A DNA stretch of 20,561 bases from Candidatus Woesebacteria bacterium RIFCSPHIGHO2_01_FULL_44_10. Its GTDB lineage: Bacteria; Patescibacteriota; Microgenomatia; UBA8517. Every line of letters starts with the position of its first letter. Within the stretch, counting starts at the first letter, position 1. The notes beneath the pieces are model-generated. The model saw nothing but the letters and a program-made list of their open reading frames with translations. It had not been told where the DNA came from and searched no databases. This document shows, in pieces, positions 13,165 to 19,290 of the stretch. The position numbers were made by a program, and so were the translations under genes. Location: the NCBI GenBank assembly GCA_001792465.1, contig MGGO01000008.1, positions 1 to 20,561 of the forward strand. Direction: 5' to 3'.

Positions 13165-13190
13165 CCACCCTTCGCATGGCTACGGGGTGG
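13165..13190 (-). promoter_or_regulatory. leader hairpin that would mask the LysM ribosome site
   Basis: In the predicted - strand mRNA CCACCC (13190-13185) pairs with GGGTGG (13170-13165), and CG/CG inside extends it past a two-base bulge. The Shine-Dalgarno GGTGGTGA (13169-13162) lies largely within the 3' arm. The hairpin resembles known GC-rich intergenic palindromes, so masking may be regulatory or incidental. Confidence 0.5.
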
Positions 13191-13213
13191 CAGGGCCCCT
13201 TCCTGGGCAGCTT

Positions 13214-13250
13214 GAGTGCAATTTAATTGATTGAAGTCGCAATGTCAAGA
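13214..13250 (-). promoter_or_regulatory. 37-bp promoter repeat, copy 1 (LysM gene)
   Basis: On the - strand TTGACA (13248-13243), a 17-base spacer and TAAATT (13225-13220) form a near-consensus promoter firing towards the LysM gene, with about 57 bases of leader. It matches copy 2 at 14319-14355 in 31 of 37 positions, including most of the spacer. It directly abuts the stop of the STAS-like gene. Confidence 0.65.
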
Positions 13251-13517
13251 CTAATTTAATTTCAAAATTTTCAAACTTTCTAAAACAGAGGGGTTAGTAG
13301 TATTTATAAGTTTTATTCTGGCTTCGAATTGACCGTAGAGTGGCGTTAGGAACTCATCTGCCCAAGATGGAGCGAGTACGTGAACACCATCGAAGTCTAC
13401 TTCTATGTTTTCATTTTCAGAGATTTCTCTCAGAGTGGGCTGAAAGGCTAAAAATGCTTCTTTTCCAGCAGGACGAGACACCAGAGTCGTGCCAAATTTG
13501 TTTATTTTTATAATCAT
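13251..13517 (-). CDS. STAS-like DUF4325 domain protein
   Basis: An 88-residue single-domain protein. The landmark is IEVDFDGVHVLAPSWADEFL (residues 38-57), the DUF4325 signature in which a strand ends in Asp-x-x-G-V and a Ser (Ser51) opens the next helix. In STAS proteins such as SpoIIAA the equivalent loop carries the Ser that the partner kinase phosphorylates. It starts five bases behind the MerR-GHKL gene on the same strand, so the two are co-transcribed. I infer that it is the partner or substrate of that ATPase. Direct phosphorylation is unproven for DUF4325. No ribosome site is visible in the AT-rich junction. Confidence 0.8.
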   Translation of the reverse strand: MIIKINKFGTTLVSRPAGKEAFLAFQPTLREISENENIEVDFDGVHVLAPSWADEFLTPLYGQFEARIKLINTTNPSVLESLKILKLN

Positions 13518-13522
13518 GTATT

Positions 13523-14245
13523 TTAATATTCAATTACAGCCAAACATCCCCGCATTTTGTCTTCTGTTTCTTCGATTTTCATGGAAACATCCTGGTCCTT
13601 CAATTGTAACAAGGCGTTGCCTGTTTGGAAAGAAAGCCGCAATGAGTTTTCGGTAATGACCTTTCTTACAAATTTTAATCCGTTACCTCTATTTTCAGGA
13701 GCTCTTCCTGAAATTGTTTCTGTAAAGGCAGTTTTCAAAGCCTCTTTATGATCTGTTAGCTGCGGCTTAACTTTCTTTAGCGTGGCCAATATTCCCAAGC
13801 CTCGGTCTGCTAGGATTATTCTTTTTTGTGTTAAAGAGTAGGAGAAGTAGATACCCAATATATCTGGCCAATTGCCAAGATTGTGATCAAAGGAGTTGTT
13901 GCCTATTTCTCCCGCGACAGCCGTTATAAGTGAAGCAGTATTTTCTCCAACCGACTTTATCATCTCGTCTTTAAAATGTTCTAGTCGTGCTTGAAAGATG
14001 TCACGCGTTTTGCAGTAATGTTTTTGGTTGGGTTCAAGTGGAGTAAGAGACACTGCCCAGTTTTTAGCTTCAGTGAGGGAGTCGTTGATAAACAAGTCGA
14101 TATCAGATCTTCGGTAATATCTATTTCCACCCGGAGTAATACGCAGTGGAGAGAATTTACCGCTTTTGTCCCACCTGCGTAAGGTGTCAATCGACACCCC
14201 AAGTAACTTGGCTGTTTGACCAATAGTTAGTAATTTTTTATCCAT
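13523..14245 (-). CDS. MerR-type DNA-binding domain fused to GHKL ATPase
   Basis: A 240-residue fusion. Residues 4-53 are a MerR/excisionase helix-turn-helix with wing (LLTIGQTAKLLGVSIDTLRR ... ITPGGNRYYRRSDID). Residues about 85-225 are a GHKL ATPase: N box AGEIGNNSFDHN (Glu113, Asn116), G1 box DRGLGI (147-152) and G2 region GRAPENRGNGLKFVRKV (180-196), as in SpoIIAB/RsbW-type kinases. There is no His-containing dimerisation domain. It is therefore a DNA-binding protein with a built-in serine-kinase-like or ATP-switch module, paired with the STAS-like protein behind it. ATG 14245 is chosen because TATAAT (14256-14251) ends five bases upstream; TTG 14251 would overlap the -10. Phased CTATGCA repeats lie upstream, presumably its own operator. 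Confidence 0.85.
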   Translation of the reverse strand: MDKKLLTIGQTAKLLGVSIDTLRRWDKSGKFSPLRITPGGNRYYRRSDIDLFINDSLTEAKNWAVSLTPLEPNQKHYCKTRDIFQARLEHFKDEMIKSVGENTASLITAVAGEIGNNSFDHNLGNWPDILGIYFSYSLTQKRIILADRGLGILATLKKVKPQLTDHKEALKTAFTETISGRAPENRGNGLKFVRKVITENSLRLSFQTGNALLQLKDQDVSMKIEETEDKMRGCLAVIEY

Positions 14246-14250
14246 GAGCA

Positions 14251-14256
14251 ATTATA
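14251..14256 (-). promoter_or_regulatory. proximal -10 of the MerR-GHKL gene
   Basis: A perfect TATAAT on the - strand, five bases before ATG 14245. The -35 position falls inside the CTATGCA repeats and is poor (TTGCAT), which suggests dependence on an activator or direct autoregulation. Confidence 0.55.
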
Positions 14257-14260
14257 CAGT

Positions 14261-14310
14261 ATCTATGCAAATCTATGCAAGTATCGGACAAATCTATGCA
14301 TTTCTTTGCG
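14261..14310 (-). promoter_or_regulatory. phased CTATGCA operator repeats
   Basis: ATCTATGCA occurs at 14261, 14271 and 14292, with a degenerate TTCTTTGCG at 14302. The offsets are 10, 21 and 10 bases, i.e. one, two and one helical turns, so all sites face the same side of the DNA. They lie between the distal promoter (14325-14353) and the proximal -10 (14251-14256) of the MerR-GHKL gene. The most likely ligand is that protein itself. Confidence 0.65.
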
Positions 14311-14318
14311 AGTACATG

Positions 14319-14355
14319 GTGTGCAATTTAGTTGATTGAAGCGGGATTGTCAAGA
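14319..14355 (-). promoter_or_regulatory. 37-bp promoter repeat, copy 2 (MerR-GHKL gene, distal)
   Basis: On the - strand TTGACA (14353-14348), a 17-base spacer and TAAATT (14330-14325) form a promoter almost identical to copy 1. A leaderless ATG at 14317 would encode only MYSQRNA before a TAG inside the repeats. The transcript then crosses the operator repeats and enters the MerR-GHKL gene. Confidence 0.6.
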
Positions 14356-14383
14356 TAGACGGGATAATTTATGATATAGGAGA

Positions 14384-14461
14384 ATGATTTTGGTCAAGAA
14401 GCAAATAACAAAAGCGCAGCTTAAGCAAATTAGAAGCATTGTAAATCGGTTAATAAAATAA
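14384..14461 (+). CDS. possible 25-aa peptide upstream of the helical protein
   Basis: ATG 14384, after AGGAG, opens a 25-codon frame that reads as a basic amphipathic helix (VKKQITKAQLKQIRSIVNRL) and ends at TAA 14459-14461. The next gene begins one base later. The tight spacing suggests a translated leader or a small partner, perhaps a shortened antitoxin. No family is recognised. Confidence 0.35.
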   Translation: MILVKKQITKAQLKQIRSIVNRLIK

Positions 14462-14462
14462 T

Positions 14463-14825
14463 ATGCAGCACACTGACTTAACTTCCGAACGCTGGTCTAA
14501 ACTGAGTCTGGCAGAACAAATGGCCAATATCGGTAGTGAGGTCGAGCGTGCTATAAAATGGCAAAAAAAACAAAACTTTGAGTACGCTGGGTTGGCCAAT
14601 CAAAGAGCGCTCGAACTCTTTGACTTAACCAAAAGTACTGTTCGACGGGCAAGCGCAATCAAAGAGGTCGCCCGGGCGCGTGAACTATGGTTGGATTTCT
14701 TTGTGGGAGAGAATCAATATCAGCAAACAGCAGATCAGTGGCGAAAATATTTCCTGGCCTTCAACACTGCCGCCAATCTGTTCGGGCGGGAGCGACGGGA
14801 CTCGAACCCGCAGCCTCTTCCGTGA
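14463..14825 (+). CDS. small helical protein of unknown function, 3' end antisense to tRNA-Asp
   Basis: A 120-residue, mostly helical protein with the opening LTSERWSKLSLAEQMANIGSE and then VERAIKWQ, RALELFDLT and EVARARELWLDFFVG, followed by WRKYFLAFNTAA. I have the impression that similar SLAEQxANIGSE proteins are widespread as short uncharacterised genes in bacteria and archaea, but I know no function. From residue 108 the sequence (GRERRDSNPQPLP) is simply the antisense reading of the tRNA-Asp gene, so the native end is probably near residue 107 and the original stop has been lost. Unmodified relatives should end near the FNTAANLF segment. A role with the 25-aa peptide upstream is possible. 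Confidence 0.65.
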   Translation: MQHTDLTSERWSKLSLAEQMANIGSEVERAIKWQKKQNFEYAGLANQRALELFDLTKSTVRRASAIKEVARARELWLDFFVGENQYQQTADQWRKYFLAFNTAANLFGRERRDSNPQPLP

Positions 14826-14860
14826 CAGGGAAGCGCTCTAGCCGATTGAGCTACACCCCC
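14787..14860 (-). tRNA. tRNA-Asp (GTC)
   Basis: A complete 74-base cloverleaf. Acceptor GGGGGTG pairs with CGCTCCC (with two G-U pairs), the D stem is GCTC/GAGC, the anticodon stem is CTTCC/GGAAG with loop CTGTCAC (anticodon GTC), and the T arm is GCGGG/CCCGT around TTCGAGT. The discriminator G is the aspartate identity base. CCA is not encoded. Its 3' half overlaps the end of the + strand gene at 14463. Confidence 0.95.
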
Positions 14861-14871
14861 AAAACTTGCTT

Positions 14872-14880
14872 AGTATACCA
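14872..14880 (-). promoter_or_regulatory. extended -10 for tRNA-Asp
   Basis: On the - strand TGGTATACT begins just after the TAA stop (14884) of the nuclease-like gene, and the tRNA starts 11 bases after it. As at the other two complete tRNAs, the promoter sits at the very end of the preceding gene. Confidence 0.6.
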
Positions 14881-14883
14881 AAT

Positions 14884-15294
14884 TTACCAATAATAATCCT
14901 CCGCAAAAATTATTCCCTTTTTTCGATTGTTTAGAGGTTTCTGAATTCTTACAGCCAAATTCCCTTTATTGACAAAAATTTCAAGTGGAAAGTAGCACAA
15001 TTTATCGATCTTGGGTAGGTAGACAATTAATCCGTCGACCTCTTCTTGTTGATACATGAACTTTCTTTTATTTCTATCTTCGTAAGACAGTTTAACAACT
15101 ACCGAACCCCTGCTATGTGAAGGGGTACCGTTGGCGTATTTAACTTGGATTCTTTTTAGAGATTTTCTATCATCAAGAATCAAATCGTATCTGGTATCAA
15201 AAATTGGCCTACTTGGGATATATCCCAACTCCAAAGCTCGCAACTCAGCTTTACTTATGGCAAGCTGCCCCTTAACGTTTGTTGTAATCTTCAT
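14884..15294 (-). CDS. PDDEXK-type nuclease-like protein (group I intron endonuclease family)
   Basis: A 136-residue protein. Its core fits the small PD-(D/E)xK family PF11645: a first helix KGQLAISKAELRALELGYIP, then the catalytic Asp37 in RYDLILDD and the RIQVKYA strand with Gln50 and Lys52, the Q-x-K variant of E-x-K. The helix-1 position where many relatives have Gly-Glu here reads Ala-Ile-Ser, so one metal ligand may be missing and activity is uncertain. The C-terminal half (YQQEEVDGLIVYLPKIDKLCYFPLE) follows the family pattern. It lies beside tRNA-Asp; relatives often travel with mobile DNA. ATG 15294 has only a TATACA-like box upstream. Confidence 0.68.
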   Translation of the reverse strand: MKITTNVKGQLAISKAELRALELGYIPSRPIFDTRYDLILDDRKSLKRIQVKYANGTPSHSRGSVVVKLSYEDRNKRKFMYQQEEVDGLIVYLPKIDKLCYFPLEIFVNKGNLAVRIQKPLNNRKKGIIFAEDYYW

Positions 15295-15319
15295 TAGTTA
15301 ATTTTAGTGTGTATATAGA

Positions 15320-15370
15320 ATGAAAGCAAGCTGGTTAACAATTCGTATTGACGAAGATAAAGCCAAATGA
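15320..15370 (+). pseudogene. stub of a ribbon-helix-helix antitoxin-like gene
   Basis: A 16-codon frame, MKASWLTIRIDEDKAK, is preceded by TATATA and ends in a TGA that overlaps the next ATG (ATGA). The pattern WLTIRIDED is the N-terminal beta strand of ribbon-helix-helix DNA-binding proteins, which would continue with two helices. They are absent. It is a remnant, or a short leader frame for the following gene. The call rests on one strand only. Confidence 0.35.
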
Positions 15371-16119
15371 TCTATAATGAAACTGTAGTGGAAGGTTTTG
15401 AAACAATATACGGTTCAGACAACAGAGAAATTGGAATTAGGGTTGAAGAGTTAGAAAAAAATCTTTCAGATGAGGTAGTTGAATTTGTTGCAGGTAATGT
15501 TAGAGACGTAGTTTCCTGGATTAATGAAAAAAATTTTGATGTAGTAATGACTACTGGAGCGAGTGGTTTTATTAGCGCTGAGCTTCTAATGGCCGCCGGG
15601 TTGCCAGCTGACAAAATAATTCAGCTTAAGAAGGGGCACGTTAGAGCATACGCAAGTGAAGACCCCAAGCCAATAATTGAAGAGCTTGAATCAAATGGAA
15701 TTAATGCAAAAGGTCTTAAGCTTGTTGTGGTTGATGACTACATAGGATCAGGCCTTAAGGCAAGACAATTTTTAAGGGCTTTGGAGAGTGCTGGATTGTT
15801 TAGTGATATTGGTTTTGTTGGATTGGGCGGGCCGTCAAGTTTTCATTCAACTAATTTTTCAAGAGATGAAATTAAGGATAGAATTTTTAAAGACAACCGG
15901 CCGGGTGATGAGATTTTGAAAAATAAACTCTTTTTCCCAGATAGAAAGGACAGGAACGCCCAGGAATTTATGAGCAGAACTGAAAAGTTGGCCTCTGAGA
16001 TGGGTTACTCGTTGAAGAAAGATGATATAGGTCCAGATTCTGATCTGGCTATTTTGGATTCCTTTTTTGATAAGTTTAGGGATAGAGTTACTACAGCATT
16101 AAGAAAACGGAATGTATGA
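15367..16119 (+). CDS. phosphoribosyltransferase-like protein
   Basis: A 250-residue protein. The type I PRTase PRPP-binding motif is seen as LKLVVVDDYIGSGLKA (residues 117-132, Asp123-Asp124 and the Gly-Ser-Gly loop). The upstream strand VVMTTGASGFISAELLMAAGL fits the region that contacts pyrophosphate. The residue after GSG is usually Thr and here is Leu-Lys. Relatives work in purine or pyrimidine salvage; the substrate cannot be told. The C-terminal 80 residues are unrelated to any motif I know. A TTGACG/TATAAT pair (15348-15378, spacing 19) may mean that the true start is GTG 15388. It overlaps PolX by four bases (ATGA), so the two are co-translated. Confidence 0.72.
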   Translation: MIYNETVVEGFETIYGSDNREIGIRVEELEKNLSDEVVEFVAGNVRDVVSWINEKNFDVVMTTGASGFISAELLMAAGLPADKIIQLKKGHVRAYASEDPKPIIEELESNGINAKGLKLVVVDDYIGSGLKARQFLRALESAGLFSDIGFVGLGGPSSFHSTNFSRDEIKDRIFKDNRPGDEILKNKLFFPDRKDRNAQEFMSRTEKLASEMGYSLKKDDIGPDSDLAILDSFFDKFRDRVTTALRKRNV

Positions 16120-17786
16120 AAATAAGTAAGAACATGACTAATGTTGAGATTGCTGAGCTTTTGCGGGATGTGGCGGCGGCTTACAAGATAAAAGACGCGG
16201 ACCGTAACAAATTTCGCATTGTGGCCTACGAGCGGGCGGCTGATGCGGTCGAACATTTATCTTCCGAGGCCAAAGATCTTTGGGATGACGGCAAATTGAC
16301 GGATGTTGCCGGGATCGGGGAGTCCATAGCCAAACACTTGGATGAAATTTTTAGAACCGGTAAATCAAAACATTTCAGTGTCGTCATGAAAGGCCTGCCT
16401 GAAAGTATGTTTGAACTGATGAAAGTGCCTGGAATAGGGCCAAAAACCGCGCTTAAAATGGCTAAATCGGGTGAAGTGCCAAGCGAAGTTAAAAAATCTT
16501 TACGCGAGCTGAAGAAAAATCCACAACGCCTACTTTTACCATATGCCCAGGAAATTGCAGATGGGATAGTTGCTTGGCTTGAAAAAGATAAAAATGTAAC
16601 TAGGGCTGACGCTTTGGGTAGTTTGCGCCGCAAGGCTTCAACTGTGGGGGACGTGGATATTGCCGCAGCCAGCACAAATGCAGCAGAAACAATTAACCAT
16701 TTTACTAAGTACCCAAACGCGACTCGGATTTTGGAAAAAGGTGACAGGACAGCTTCAATTATCGTTCCCGGCAACAAGCAAGTGGATCTGATGGTAGAAA
16801 TACCTGATGCTTACGGTGCTTTGCTGCAACACTTTACCGGGAGCAAGCACCACAATATTGCTTTGCGCGAATTAGCTCTTAAAAAAGGCATGAGTTTGTC
16901 TGATTACGGAATAAAAATAAAAGGCAAACTTGAGAAAGTAAAAACCGAGGAAGACTTATACAAAAGACTCGGTCTTGACTACATCTCTCCTGAATTAAGA
17001 GAAGATACGGGAGAAATTGACGCTGCTCGCAGCAACAAACTTCCCAATCTGATTGAGTTAACAGATATTAAGGCTGATTTGCAAATCCACAGCAGCTTTG
17101 ATATTGAAACAAGTCATGACGTTGGGATAAGTAGTATGGAGGAGGTAGTGAGAAAGGCGGAAGAATTAAACTACGAATACGTTGCCTTTACCGAACACAA
17201 TCCGAGCAAATCCAAACATAATGAAAAAGAGATTGTGGCGATTCTGAAAAGAAAACAACGAAAGGTTGCGAAACTTAAAAGTTCCGTTAAAGCATTTAAC
17301 GGCCTGGAAATTGATATTTTACCGGACGGGTCTTTACCAGTGCCCGATGAAGGCTTACAGACGCTTGATTTTGCCCTAGTATCCATCCACTCCAGTTTCA
17401 GTCAATCTCGAGACGCCATGACCAAAAGAGTTCTGTCTGGCCTTGCCCATCCCAAAGTGAAAATTTTTGCTCATCCGACCGCCCGGAGACTTAACTGGCG
17501 GGAAAGCATTGAGCTTAATTGGCCTGAGATTTTTGATTTCTGCGTTAAACATAATAAATGGCTGGAAATCAATGCCGATCCGGTACGCCTTGATTTGCCG
17601 GATAACCTGGTTCGTGATGCGGTCAGTAAAGGTGTGAAGTTGACCTTGGGAACGGACTCACACGGTATAACTCAAATGGCGAATATGAAATATGGAGTCG
17701 ACGTAGCTCGAAGAGGTTGGGCCACCAAAGGTGATATAATCAATTCGTTAAGTTTAAGCGAATTTAAGGAGGTGATTAAAAAATGA
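16116..17786 (+). CDS. polX: PolX: DNA polymerase beta family with PHP exonuclease domain
   Basis: A 556-residue protein of normal length for bacterial PolX. Residues about 8-90 are the helical 8-kDa domain with VAGIGESIAKHL; a second helix-hairpin-helix VPGIGPKTA follows at 104-112. The polymerase core has GSLRRKASTVGDVDI (168-182; catalytic Asp179 and Asp181) and KQVDLMV (Asp224). The C-terminal PHP domain starts at DLQIHSSFDI (321-330) and contains FTEH, FNGLEID, VSIHSS, FAHPTARR and LGTDSHG, the metal-binding set of a Mn-dependent 3'-5' exonuclease and AP endonuclease. It fills short gaps in base excision repair. The Gln before His325 is also found in other active PolX proteins. It overlaps its neighbours on both sides by ATGA. 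Confidence 0.95.
   Translation: MKISKNMTNVEIAELLRDVAAAYKIKDADRNKFRIVAYERAADAVEHLSSEAKDLWDDGKLTDVAGIGESIAKHLDEIFRTGKSKHFSVVMKGLPESMFELMKVPGIGPKTALKMAKSGEVPSEVKKSLRELKKNPQRLLLPYAQEIADGIVAWLEKDKNVTRADALGSLRRKASTVGDVDIAAASTNAAETINHFTKYPNATRILEKGDRTASIIVPGNKQVDLMVEIPDAYGALLQHFTGSKHHNIALRELALKKGMSLSDYGIKIKGKLEKVKTEEDLYKRLGLDYISPELREDTGEIDAARSNKLPNLIELTDIKADLQIHSSFDIETSHDVGISSMEEVVRKAEELNYEYVAFTEHNPSKSKHNEKEIVAILKRKQRKVAKLKSSVKAFNGLEIDILPDGSLPVPDEGLQTLDFALVSIHSSFSQSRDAMTKRVLSGLAHPKVKIFAHPTARRLNWRESIELNWPEIFDFCVKHNKWLEINADPVRLDLPDNLVRDAVSKGVKLTLGTDSHGITQMANMKYGVDVARRGWATKGDIINSLSLSEFKEVIKK
17765..17776 (+). promoter_or_regulatory. strong Shine-Dalgarno for lemA
   Basis: TAAGGAGGTGAT is a full match to the 16S anti-Shine-Dalgarno end and sits inside the last PolX codons, with the ATG at 17783 six bases later. 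It is the clearest ribosome site in the window and shows that internal operon genes use it, while most first genes appear leaderless. Confidence 0.8.
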
Positions 17787-18364
17787 TTTATTTAGTAATT
17801 GGAATTGCTGCTGTCATCTTGGTTTGGCTGGTTAGCACATATAATTTTTTCGTTTCGGCAAAGGCCCGAATCAAAGCTGCCGTTCAGGAGATTGGTAATC
17901 AACTAAAGCGCCAAGCTGATTTGATTCCCAATCTGGAGTCTTCGACCAAAGGCTACTTAAAGCACGAGAAAGGGATTTTTGAGGATTTAGCCAATGCCAG
18001 GCGAGCCATCGCTGCCGCGGTCAAGTCGGGAAATGCTCAAAAAATGGCCGATGCCGGAAGTCAGTTGGCGAGCGTTTTACCAAGTTTCCAAGTAGCAGTA
18101 GAGGATAACCCCGAGTTGAAAGCAGACAATGTTGTCGTGCGTTTGATGGATGAACTGCGGGACACCAGCGACAAAGTGATGTACGCTCGTCGTTTGGTCA
18201 TTGATTTGACAGCCGATTTTAACGTTAAGCGAGTCGCTTTCCCGTCAAGTTTAATTGCGGGGATGTTTAATTTTGCCGAGTTGCCAGGGATAATTACTCC
18301 CGAATCTGGGGAACATGTCGAAGTTTCAGGTGCAGATCTAAAGTCGCCCAAAATTAAACTTTAA
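17783..18364 (+). CDS. lemA: LemA family protein
   Basis: A 193-residue protein with the usual LemA layout: an N-terminal membrane helix (about 2-20), then a long helical coiled domain with the hallmark VSTYNFFVSAKARIKAAVQE and the region QLKRQADLIPNLESSTKGYL, and LANARRAIAAA and the conserved helix near residues 115-150. LemA is membrane-anchored; its biochemical role is not settled. It is often encoded together with the HtpX protease, as here, which suggests a joint role in membrane protein quality control. It overlaps PolX by four bases and HtpX by one (TAATG). Confidence 0.93.
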   Translation: MIYLVIGIAAVILVWLVSTYNFFVSAKARIKAAVQEIGNQLKRQADLIPNLESSTKGYLKHEKGIFEDLANARRAIAAAVKSGNAQKMADAGSQLASVLPSFQVAVEDNPELKADNVVVRLMDELRDTSDKVMYARRLVIDLTADFNVKRVAFPSSLIAGMFNFAELPGIITPESGEHVEVSGADLKSPKIKL

Positions 18365-19290
18365 TGAAAAATATTTATGAGGCTGCTGCTAGCAATCGCC
18401 GCAAAAGCGCAATTGTAATTGTTGCGTTTGTATTGTTTGTAACTTTGGCCGTTTATTTTATCTCTAGAGGTTTTGCGGCCTATTATGGTTATGAGACTGG
18501 CGGTTTGGGGATGACTGGCCTGGCCTTGATTATCTCCGGACTGATGAGCCTGGGGAGCTATTGGTTTTCTGATAAAATTGTCTTGGGTATCTCTGGGGCA
18601 AAGCCCGCGAAAAGGCGGGAGTATTTTGATTTTTATACGGTGGCTGAAAATCTGGCCATTGCTTCAGGCTTACCAAAACCAAAACTATACGTGATTGATG
18701 ACACCGCCCCCAACGCTTTTGCCACGGGCAGGGACCCAAAGCACGCAGTCGTGGTCGCCACAACCGGCCTCTTGGACAAATTAAACAGGACCGAGCTTGA
18801 GGGAGTTGTTGCCCATGAGCTTAGCCACGTTAAAAACTACGACACCCGCCTGATGAGCATTGTCGCAGTTTTAGTAGGTTTAGTGGCTCTTTTGGGTGAC
18901 TGGTTGTTGCGGGCTAGATGGTTTGGAAGCCGCAGCCGTGACAGCCAGGACAATAAAATGGGTGCGCTATTTTTGGTAGTTGGACTTGTTTTTGCGATTC
19001 TTTCGCCGATTATTGCCCAGTTAATTCAACTTGCTATTTCTAGACGTAGGGAATTTTTGGCTGACGCCAGCGCCATTGGTATTACCCGCCAACCCAACGG
19101 CTTGATCAGCGCCTTAAAGAAAATCTCAAGCGATCGCGAGCCACTGGAGGTCGCCAACAAAGCTACCGCCCACTTATATTTTGCCAATCCCCTGAAAAAC
19201 CGTCACGACGCCATTGGGTGGTTTGCTTCGCTTTTTAACACCCACCCACCGGTTAGTCAGCGCATCAAGGCCCTCGAAGCTATGGCTTAG
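18364..19290 (+). CDS. htpX: HtpX-like M48 zinc metalloprotease
   Basis: A 308-residue membrane protease. Four hydrophobic helices (about 16-36, 50-68, 163-182 and 203-224) surround the zinc site. HELSH at 151-155 provides two His ligands and the catalytic Glu152, and RREFLADA (228-235) supplies the third ligand Glu230. NAFATGRDPKHAVVVATTGL before the active site is characteristic. HtpX degrades misfolded membrane proteins on the cytoplasmic side. The start codon overlaps the lemA stop, so the two are co-translated. The length is normal. Its last 11 bases overlap a very small opposite-strand frame. Confidence 0.95.
   Translation: MKNIYEAAASNRRKSAIVIVAFVLFVTLAVYFISRGFAAYYGYETGGLGMTGLALIISGLMSLGSYWFSDKIVLGISGAKPAKRREYFDFYTVAENLAIASGLPKPKLYVIDDTAPNAFATGRDPKHAVVVATTGLLDKLNRTELEGVVAHELSHVKNYDTRLMSIVAVLVGLVALLGDWLLRARWFGSRSRDSQDNKMGALFLVVGLVFAILSPIIAQLIQLAISRRREFLADASAIGITRQPNGLISALKKISSDREPLEVANKATAHLYFANPLKNRHDAIGWFASLFNTHPPVSQRIKALEAMA

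Noticed and set aside
16226..16777. 183-codon frame on the - strand inside polX
   Set aside because: Shadow of a well-conserved gene; its composition follows the codon pattern of PolX and it has no promoter or recognisable domain.
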